Assembly (NCBI GenBank): GCA_022559845.1
Contig: JAHNEJ010003310.1
Coordinates: 1-64,000, forward strand
Direction: 5' to 3'
DNA: 64,000 nucleotides
Origin: Amorphophallus konjac
Taxonomy: Eukaryota; Streptophyta; Magnoliopsida; Alismatales; Araceae
This document shows, one piece after another, positions 55,300-64,000 of the stretch. Within the stretch, counting starts at the first letter, position 1, and every line of letters starts with the position of its first letter. The position numbers and the translations under genes were made by a program. Under the pieces are notes generated by a model. It ran no database searches, had not been told where the DNA came from, and saw only the letters and a program-made list of their open reading frames with translations.

Positions 55300-55594
55300 T
55301 AAACTTATTTTAATTGACGTCCGTGAGTAGTGTCATTTATTAATTAGCGTCCACTTAGAGGGACGTTAATTCTAAAATTTTTAACTTAATTTATTTAACA
55401 AGAATTTACGTCAATATCTATTTAATTAAATAATTTTAAAATATACATTCAAAGACACATTTATTTATTTAAATTAATTTTAAAAAATAAAATATATCAT
55501 AATTAGGAGAAAATGCAAGGATTCCAAATATATAATTTTTATAATTTTCTGTTACATATTTTAATAGACATGATTTTTCAAAGATATACTTACA

Positions 55595-55644
<50 letters not shown>

Positions 55645-55790
55645 ATATATATAGATATTAAAAATTTGACGACTATGTATTATGTCGTCAAAAGGTTTTG
55701 ACGACAATAGACTTGTCGTCATTTCCTTAACAAATTGCAAATTGTGTCAACTCTTTAGTCCTCTCGTTTCCCGACGTAACCACGTCGGAA
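55300..55790. repeat. Dyads of the GACGTC/GTCGTC type in LTR F
   Basis: Clear inverted repeats: TTAGCGTCC/GGACGTTAA (near 55347-55372), TTTGACGAC/GTCGTCAAA at 55665-55692, TGACGACAA/TTGTCGTCA at 55699-55721, and CCGACGT/ACGTCGG at 55771-55788. They recur in the other LTR. Confidence 0.7.
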
Positions 55791-57233
55791 TCGAGCCTAT
55801 GATATATTGAAATGACGGGTTCGAAAAACTCTACCTAACCGGACGTTCAAAATAATTTTTCGTCGAGAGATGGGGGATCTTGAATAGGAGGCACGAAAAA
55901 TGGTGCAACCACTCTCACTACCTCGGTCTCCACCCCAATAACACACCCATAAAATTTCATAACCAAAGGTCACTCTGACGTGCACGAACAAGTCGACAAA
56001 GTAAAAATCCATAACTATCACACTATAGTCAATACTGTGATTTCATCTAAGTATCTTGATAAAACAAATTAAATTGTTTAACTAGTTAATGGTACTAGTT
56101 ATTACACCACATAAGGCATGAAAACGTTACAAAATTCATACATGAAAATTATTCTTACATAGAAACCATGTTAACTGCATGCAATATTAACAGGTTTAGG
56201 GTTGAGAGAGATCACCTACGGAAAATTAGAGACTATGAACTCAAACACAAGATATAACCATGTTGTTTATGATCGTAAAAATATGTATTATCTTTGTTAA
56301 TTTAGTTTAGCTGTCAGAGAGAACACCTACCTTTTAGTGGATTGGAGGGTTTTGGACGAAGTCTGGAGGAGTTCAGCTGCTTGAGAAGCTTCAGAAAATG
56401 GCACTCTGTTTTCCTGTATGAAACAGAGTGTCACTTGTAAAGATGCTTGGGTTGCAGGATGAATAGATTTGTAACAAGGGATGGAGAAGAAGAAGACTTA
56501 CCCCTTGGAATTGTTTGGACGATAAACAGGAAGAGGAAGAAAGGAAGGAGAGTTCCACGGATCAGCAGGAAGTAGATGGAAGAAGAGGATGCCGGGGCGA
56601 CGCTCCTTCTCGTTTCCACGGTAGCAACAAGGGTTCCTCATACAATGAGAGGGTGTACTTATAGGGTGAGGAAATCCTAACGGGAGGGTTGAAGGCTAAA
56701 CGTAGCAAGGATTCTTATTATGCCCGTCGATCCCTCTTCCTGCCAATATAACAGCCGCATGCCTTCATTTACCTACGAAACCCTAAAAGTTAAACCCTTG
56801 CTCGTCCGAGCATGCATAGTTGTGCACGTGCATGCTTGTTTTCGGTGGAACTGTACGCATACGTGGGTTCTTGTAGGTGGTCATGGGTTGTATAGCATTT
56901 ATGTGGTGGTATTTGGGCTTGTTAATGGGTCTACGTTGGAAGGCATATAACGGAGATTTGGTTTAGATATAAATACATGGGTTTGGGTTGGGTTTTGGTG
57001 GGAAGTCTCACGTGGGCTTTAATTCTATTGAGAATTCATTTATTATGAATTTTCTAATGGAAAACTTCACGAGATTCATTATTTTTATTTCTTATATTGA
57101 TTTGAGTTGGGCCCCATATAATTATAAGGATCATATATTCATGTATTATATATTTATGTGTACATATATTAGTGGATTTACTTATAGGTATTATTCTATT
57201 ATGTAATATATATTTTTATATGTATATGATTTG

Positions 57234-57266
<33 letters not shown>

Positions 57267-57710
57267 GGGGTTGAGAGAACTTGGAGTTGAATAAAAAAGA
57301 ATATAGATATATGATTATATACTAGCCCTTAAGGCCCATTTGAAGCCCATTTACTAATATAAACTCCGAAATGGCCCAAGCATGTTATGTTACAATAGTT
57401 AAGTATTTATACATATATCTATTCATATGTCCTTAAACCCATTATATATATGTAAAGCCCACCAGGCCCATTAATTCTTATGTAGGTAAAGCCCATTAAA
57501 GACTTTATTTGAGTTAATGGTAAGGCCCCTTAAAGGTGTATGGAGTTTAAAGGATCATGGCCTTAAGTATTTCTTTTTGCTTTTTTTTTCTTGTATTTTT
57601 ATTTGTTTAAGAAACCATGGCTTTAAGCATTCCCCTTCGGGCCTACTTATTTAGGGATTTTATTTAGGTAAGGAAGTTTTATTCTCTATAGTTTAATCCC
57701 GGGTGCTACA

Positions 57711-57726
57711 TCCTCCCCCACTTAAA
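57711..57726 (-). other. Polypurine tract of element F
   Basis: In sense, TTTAAGTGGGGGAGGA abuts TGTAGCACCC at the 3' LTR. Confidence 0.85.
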
Positions 57727-57928
57727 AGAATTTGGTCCCCAAATTCACATAAAATTTATTTCAAAAATAATAGTGGGGTATCTAGCCCTATTCCTTAAAC
57801 ATCAACAAGATCATATGAGCATGCTTGCAAAGCAATCCACAATCTAGGAAAGAAAAACTAGGCTAGGATTAAGGGGTACCTCTAGCTACTTCATGGTCAG
57901 CAGGTTCGATTTGTCTCATTGCTTGCAT

Positions 57929-58822
57929 TCATCCTTGACGTCGTTCCTTATTACGATCCTTTGCATGTTGAGGTTGATCTTTAGGAAGGGGACACTCGGA
58001 TACCTTATGTTCTTGGCTTCCACAACGGAAAGAAGCTCCATTCTTCCAGCGGCATTTCACGGATTGATGACCCTCATTCCCACAATGGTTGCACTTCCCA
58101 TCCTTAGGCTTCTTACCGTTAGGAACTCTATTCTCATCATTAGACCTTTTATTGCCATTATCTACTTTATTCTTTTCCATTCGTGCCTTGACCTTGTCAG
58201 ATAATTCTATAACGTCTTCCAATAGCTGAGCTCTCTTAACCATCTCGGCATATGATTGAATATCCATCGGTGCTAATTGGGGTATATATTGCAATCTTAA
58301 CCCATTCAAGAACCTCCTAGCTTTCATCTTCTCCGTCATGATTAAATGAGGTGCATACCGTGATAACCTCGAGAACTGAGCCTCATAGTCTGCCACAGAC
58401 ATGCTTCTTTGTTTGAGCGAGGTAAATTCTCCTGCCTTTCTCTCCCGAACTCTCTCCGAGAAATACTTCTCGTTGAAGTGTTCTAAAAATTCTACCCAAG
58501 TTACTTGAATGTTTGGCAAAGTGGCTTCTACGGACTCCCACAAAGCTCTCGCATCCTTCTCTAGTTGGAATGTTGCTAAAAGGACCTTATCTTGGTCCGA
58601 ACATTGCATCACCCGAAAGATTCTTTCCATCTCCTTGGTCCAATCTTCTGCCATGTCGGGATCAGGGGTTCCACTAAACCTAGGGGGATTAAGGCACCTG
58701 AACTCACGATGTAACTCTCTAGCTCCACGATTGGCTCCACCCTCGGCTACCCGCTGAAGAGCCTGAGTCAAGCCCTGAACTATCCTTTGCATTTCACGCC
58801 AATGGGCACGCTCGGCGGCCAT
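57929..58822 (-). CDS. gag: Gag of element F, complete, sole protein
   Basis: 297 residues with no internal stop, from the ATG at 58820-58822. The gag core (LNPPRFSGTPDPDMAEDW, then YAEMVKRAQLLEDV) is followed by a Lys/Asn-rich linker and a complete CCHC knuckle (CNHCGNEGHQSVKC). The second knuckle has lost its first Cys (SFRCGSQEHKVSEC). The frame ends at a TGA soon after, about 200 bases before the polypurine tract. It could form particles that package its own RNA and borrow enzymes from relatives such as B. That it is intact while pol is gone suggests selection or recent origin, but this is inference. Confidence 0.92.
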   Translation of the reverse strand: MAAERAHWREMQRIVQGLTQALQRVAEGGANRGARELHREFRCLNPPRFSGTPDPDMAEDWTKEMERIFRVMQCSDQDKVLLATFQLEKDARALWESVEATLPNIQVTWVEFLEHFNEKYFSERVRERKAGEFTSLKQRSMSVADYEAQFSRLSRYAPHLIMTEKMKARRFLNGLRLQYIPQLAPMDIQSYAEMVKRAQLLEDVIELSDKVKARMEKNKVDNGNKRSNDENRVPNGKKPKDGKCNHCGNEGHQSVKCRWKNGASFRCGSQEHKVSECPLPKDQPQHAKDRNKERRQG

Positions 58823-59045
58823 TGTTATCTATCTAGTTCTACAAGACACAAACAATCTCGTGTAAGATTATCAAGTAATTCTTATGGAATTTTACTAAGC
58901 TATCTTCATAAACTAATCTTATTAGTATTTTAATTTCCTTTTTAGCTCATAACCCAAGGTTCTACCCAATCTCACCGGGCAATAATGGGATTGAACCTAG
59001 AACTTATGGCAACCTATAGTCAAGACCTAGGGTTTAATATACCTA

Positions 59046-59058
59046 GACTCTGATACCA
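59046..59058 (-). other. Primer binding site of element F
   Basis: TGGTATCAGAGTC on the minus strand; initiator-Met type, 5 bases from the LTR at 59064. Confidence 0.88.
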
Positions 59059-59063
59059 CAAAC

Positions 59064-60679
59064 TGTGACGCCCCGAACCGATAGCAGCGGAACGTGTAGT
59101 TCGGAACACGGCAGTGATACAGTCGTGAATAATCAGAGCATACATAAGACATAAAATTACAACCTGGACAATGTCGGCCAATTTAAACATTATTGATATT
59201 CAAATACTCAAATTACATACCTTGACTTAACTTACATAAGTGAAGAAAGGACTCACTGTTACACTCTAATAAAGTGAAAGAACTCAAATAACAGGATGAG
59301 ACTCAAAGAAAGACACCGACACGATTCTCCATTTCGCTCATCACTCTTGCCCTTCCCCATCTGTTGGACTATCTTCAATGTCGTTACCTGAAAAATGTTA
59401 AAGATAGGCTGGTGAGCGAAACGCTCAGTAGGAATTACATCTCTCATCAAGCAAAATATAAGTGATTAACCAATTACTCATGTTCATGACAAATGCAATG
59501 CAGGAAATGGTATAACTTGAAAATCATGACAATTGATTTAACAGTAAGGATAAATATCAAGGCCAAAGGCAGTTACGAGCTCAAGAGAAATAGGGATGAA
59601 TTTCCCATGCAGAGTCAAGGACAAGCTATCAGAATATAACAAGGACAGATACTTAGATAAACATAACTTCAGAATTGGCCAGAATATAACAGAGTTTCAA
59701 TAAATATAAGCAGAATTAAACAATCTAGCAGAATATCTAAATTATCAGAATAACCGAACAACAAAATATCAGAATAACAGAACTTCTAGAATTAACAAAA
59801 TATACAGAATGACAGATATAACAGAATAACAAAATATAATAGATGTACAGACTTTGGTGCAATCCCACACTCAGAATTCCCATGGTTTACAGAATTGGAC
59901 TTCCGTCCTACCTAGCACTGAAAAGTCGCGGACCCACAGCCCTTAATGTTTTAGAATCAGATTTGGCCAAATACAGAGTCAAAGGGTTATGTTCTCGAAT
60001 TTATGACAAGAAGATTCCAAAAGGAGTAGAGTGTCAAGACTAACGGAAAACGAAAGTGACACGGATCGGATCTCGAGGTTTTTAGGGTACAACCACCTCG
60101 GTTGCCTTGAGGGAATCCAAGGCTAGCGGAGACTTACGGAGGTCCCAATGACTAACTTGCCAGTCCGAAGGAACAGAATGTCCAACGGAGGACTCGTATG
60201 TCACCGATAGTTGAGGTGTATAACGTGAACCAATCATGGAAAAGGGGCTCCATCTACGGACGTGAGATGAGAGTGCCAAAAGACCCGAGGTATGGGTCAA
60301 AACCGGAAGAAAACAGTGAGAACATGAATGCGTTAATTATAGAATTCACGTCCATCAAATTCTATAATTAACTATAATTAAATAAACTTATTTTAGTTGA
60401 CGTCTGTGAGTAGTGACATTTATTAATTAGCATCCACTTGGAGGGACGTTAATTCTATGATTTTTAACTTAATTTATTTAACAAGAATTTATGTCAATAT
60501 CTATTTAATTAAATAATTTTAAAAATATACATTCAAAGACACATTTATTTATTTAAAATAATTTTAAAAAATAAAATATATGATAATTAGGAGAAAAATG
60601 CAAGAATTCCAAATATATAATTTCTATAATTTTCTGTTACATATTTTAATAGATATGATTTTTCAAAGATATACTTACA

Positions 60680-60716
<37 letters not shown>

Positions 60717-62760
60717 TTTTGACGACTATGTATTATGTCGTCAAAAGGTTTTGACGATAATAGACTTGTCGTCATTTCCTTAACAATTTGCAAATTGTGT
60801 CAACTCTTTAGTCCTCTCGTTTCCCGACGTAACCACGTCGGAATCGAGTCTATGATATACCGAAATGACGGGCTCAAAAAACTCTACCTAACCGGACGTT
60901 CAAAATAATTTTTCGTCGAGAGATGGGAGATCTTGAGATAGGAGGCACGAAAAAATGGTACAACCACTCTCGCTACCTCGGTCTCCACCCTAATAACACG
61001 CCCATAAAATTTCATGACCAAAGGTCACTCCGACGTGCACGAACAAGTCGACAAAGTAAAAATCCATAACTATCACACTATAGTCAATACCGTGATTTTG
61101 TCTAAGTATCTTGATAAAACATATTGAATTGTTTAACTAGTTAATGGTACTAGTTATTACACCACATAAGGCATGCAAACGTTACAAAATTCATACATGA
61201 AAATTATTCTTACATAAAACCATGTTAACTGCATGCAATATTAACAGGTTTAGGGTTGAGAGAGATCACCTACGGAAAATTAGAGACTATGAACTCAAAC
61301 ACAAGATATAAGCATGCTGTTTATGATCATAAAAATATGTATTATCTTTGTTAATTTAGTTTAGCTGTCAGAGAGAACACCTACCTTTTAGTGGATTGGA
61401 GGGTTTTGGACGAAGTCTGGAGCAGTTCAGCTACTTGAGAAGCTTCAGAAAATGGCACTCTGTTTTCCTGTATGAAACAGAGTGTCACTTGTAAAGATGC
61501 TTGGGTTGCAGGATGAATAGATTTGTAACAAGGGATGGAGAAGAAGAAGACTTACCCCTTGGAATTGTTTGGACGATAAACAGGAAGAGGAAGAAAGGAA
61601 GGAGACTTCCACGGATCAGCAGGAAGTAGATGGAAGAAGAGGATGCCGGGGCGACGCTCCTTCTCGTTTCCACGGTAGCAACAAGGGTTCCTCATACAAT
61701 GAGAGGGTGTACTTATAGGGTGAGGAAATCCTAACGGGAGGGTTGAAGGCTAAACGTAGCAAAGATTCTTATTATGCCCGTCGATCCCTCTTCCTGCCAA
61801 TATAACAGCCGCATGCCTTCATTTACCTACGAAACCCTAAAAGTTAAACCCTTGCTCGTCCGAGCATGCATAGCTGTGCACGTGCATGCTTGTTTTCGGT
61901 GGAACTGTACGCATACGTGGGTTCTTGTCGGTGGTCATGGGTTGGATAGCATTTATGTGGTGGTATTTGGGCTTGTTAATGGGTCTACGTGGGCAGGCAT
62001 ATAACGGCGATTTGGTTTAGATATAAATACATGGGTTTGGGTTGGGTTTTGGTGGGAAGTCTCAAGTGGGCTTTAATTCTATTGAGAAATCATTTATTAT
62101 GAATTTTATAATGGAAAACTTCACGAGATTCATTATTTTTATTTCTTATATTGATTTGAGTTGGGCCCCATATAATTATAAGGATCATATATTCATGTAT
62201 TATATATTTATGTGTACATATATTAGTGGATTTACTTATAGGTATTATACTATTATGTAATATATATATTTATATGTATATGATTTGTCTCTCTCTCTCT
62301 CTCTCTATATATATATTTGGTGTTGAGAGAACTTGGAGTTGAATAAAAAGAATATAGACATATGATTATATACTAGCCCTTAAGGCCCATTTGAAGCCCA
62401 TTTACTAATATAAACTCCGAAATGGCCCAAGCATGCTATGTTACAATAGTTAAGTATTTATACATATATCTATTCATATGTCCTTAAACCCATTATATAT
62501 ATGTAAAGCCCACAAGGCCCATTAATTCTTATGTAGGTAAAGCCCATTAAAGACTTAGTTGAGTTAATGGTAAGGCCCCTTAAAGGTTTATGAAGTTTAA
62601 AGGATCAGGGCCTTAAGTATTTCTTTTCACTTTTTTTTTCTTGTATTTTTATTTGTTTAAGAAACCATGGCTTTAAGCATTCCCCTTCAGGCCTACTTAT
62701 TTAGGTATTTTATTTAGGTAAGGAAGTTTTATTCTCTATAGTTTAATCCCGGGTGCTACA
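59064..62760 (-). repeat. 5' LTR of element F
   Basis: Near copy of 54005-57710, with a shorter TA run (about 60681-60710) and a few small indels. TATA-like TATAAGTAC at 61709-61717 (minus). Confidence 0.93.
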
Positions 62761-62765
62761 GCGAC

Positions 62766-63160
62766 TGTTCAAATGGTCGCTTATTGCTTTCCAATTTTCT
62801 TAGGCATGTAGTGGTGGAGCGATAAATCATCACCTTTCTGAGTGGGTGATCGCTCTGCTACTCCCCTATGAGGAATTTTATTAAAAAAAAGAATGAGCGC
62901 CCGCTTGCACGGTCGCTTATTCTTTTTCCATTTCTTTCTTTTCTTTTTCTGATTTTTCGTACATATGAAAACACGCCCGTTTGAGCGGTCGCACATTCTT
63001 CTACCTTGAATTAGCGCCTACGCGAGCAGTCACTCTTTCGTGAATTTTCCAAATTTTCTTTATTTCCAAAAACAAATCTGTGTCTGAGCCACTGTCGCAA
63101 AATCCTCAATGTGCGCCCCTTGCGTGGATGCAAATTAAATGGCGACTTCATCTTGGTCGC
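62766..63160 (-). repeat. LTR of element E resumes: array of GCGAC..GTCGC dyads
   Basis: Imperfect dyads at 62761-62780 (GCGAC/GTCGC, shared with the target duplication), 62819-62853 (GAGCGAT/ATCGCTC), 62897-62916 (GCG-CCG/CGG-CGC), 62974-62992, 63014-63031 and 63142-63160 (GCGAC/GTCGC). Several are followed by TTATT or CATTC. They are upstream of the E TATA box. Confidence 0.65.
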
Positions 63161-64000
63161 AAATTATTGAAAATCCATAAAATTTTAAAATATTCAATAT
63201 CATGGAAAATAAAATGGAGTAATTGTGCACTTTTCTAAATATTTCCCACATCGTCATTTTGACTCAAAATTGATAATAACACCATGCAAACTCCAAAAAT
63301 GATGAGAATGAAATTATGGCGAAATTAATGCACAACTAGACTCATTAAATGCTTAAAGATGATGAATGTGATGCAGATTATGACATGAAATGAAACACTT
63401 ATCACAAGGTCGTAGAACTTGAAAAAGGAAATGGCAACAAGGGCCACACAGCAACAATGAATTGCTTGTTGACCACTCCACACCTAGTTGGAGTAAAAAA
63501 AAAGTATGATCGTACTAAATCTACCAAGAAATAGTCCCAAAAAATGGAAAACCTCTACAAACTGACCTCTAGTGATCTAAGGCACCATGTGAAATGACGA
63601 TGAGCGGAGTTAGCTGCTTTTGAGTGCCATCCTCTATATTCATACAAGCTATTCGATGTGTACACACATACATCTAGGAACATTTCCACATGTATGTACC
63701 TGAAGAAAGTTAAAATACATCAATTACAATAAAGATAGCATGAAATGACAAGAAACAACTCTTTGAAACAATATATTCTTATTATAAAGCTAACATTATG
63801 GTGGCAAGCAACAACTCTCACAACATACACTTTGTACAAATGAAAAACACGTGAGGCATACTAAATGCCCAAAACACATGTGCATACATAGAGAGAAAGG
63901 CTTCAGGTCTTTAAACATGTCCTTATTGGGGAAAGAAGAACAAAAAGAAACAACTACAATTTTTCAGTCAAAACAAAGTAGAAAAAAATACGTTGAACTT
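63161..64000. other. Right end of window, probably E LTR or its flank
   Basis: AT-rich, with no recognisable gene, LTR edge or repeat. The end of LTR E is expected here or just beyond the window. Confidence 0.4.

Larger units (their letters stand above)
54005..57710 (-). repeat. 3' LTR of element F
   Basis: Contains the TGAGCG/CGCTCA hairpin with CAGTAGGAATT (54354-54376), the leader module (55002-55110), dyads of the TGACGAC/GTCGTCA type (55300-55790), a TA run near 55598-55636, a minus-strand TATA-like TATAAGTAC (56655-56663) and a region rich in TGGGCC/TGGGCT motifs (57320-57540). Confidence 0.93.
54005..62760 (-). mobile_element. Gag-only chromovirus derivative F, with both LTRs
   Basis: An 8.76-kb minus-strand element with perfect target duplication GCGAC (54000-54004 and 62761-62765). 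LTRs of 3,706 bp (54005-57710) and 3,697 bp (59064-62760) flank only 1,353 bp of internal DNA: primer site, one complete gag and polypurine tract. Protease, reverse transcriptase and integrase are absent. In 117 bases compared at the primer-proximal end the LTRs differ at 8 positions, so it is older than B. Its Gag is close to that of B. Confidence 0.95.

Overview
The window is plant nuclear DNA, from a repeat-dense, heterochromatin-like interval of a flowering plant. The evidence is Ty3/gypsy retrotransposons of the chromovirus, Athila and Tat/Ogre-like types, a Sirevirus-like Ty1/copia element, a CACTA transposon, a LINE fragment and one class III peroxidase gene. The very GC-rich second exon of the peroxidase suggests a monocot, but this is an inference and the species is not identified. 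I see no bacterial-type operons, rRNA, tRNA or CRISPR.

Layout. 1-3786: gag start, primer site and long LTR of a minus-strand gypsy element (element 1), inserted into the gag of a second one. 3787-about 6660: gag start, primer site and LTR of element 2, with a striking chain of hairpins and a short-motif array. 6840-13840: C-rich and AT-rich sequence, a small terminal-inverted-repeat element, a decayed Tat-like LTR, then the only apparently intact host gene (peroxidase, 11225-12397). 14013-18564: a CACTA transposon that has captured exons of an EMB506-like chloroplast ankyrin-repeat gene. 18565-21543: gag start, leader, primer site and LTR of a Tat/Ogre-like element (C). 21544-46765: a Sirevirus-like copia element (D) split by chromovirus A (22371-44827, target duplication CATTC). 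A is itself split by chromovirus B (32578-44083, target duplication CTTTG). 46733-49273: a 5'-truncated LINE and a plus-strand copia LTR (G). 49274-64000: an Athila-like element (E) whose LTR holds a gag-only chromovirus derivative (F, 54005-62760, target duplication GCGAC).

How the parts relate. Element B (LTRs about 99% alike in the part compared) sits in A (about 97%), which sits in D. F (about 93% in a sampled stretch) sits in E. F encodes only Gag and would need the enzymes of a relative such as B. Premature stops in A, B, D and E are nearly all explained by C:G to T:A transitions, as expected for methylated, silenced repeats.

The most unusual signal is non-coding. Each main LTR family carries its own array of short inverted repeats. 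Three LTRs carry back-to-back chains of hairpins. A leader module of about 120 bp, with a hairpin whose stem changes by compensation while its loop stays similar, is shared by four elements of three lineages (A, C, E, F). These are the best candidates for an undescribed system.
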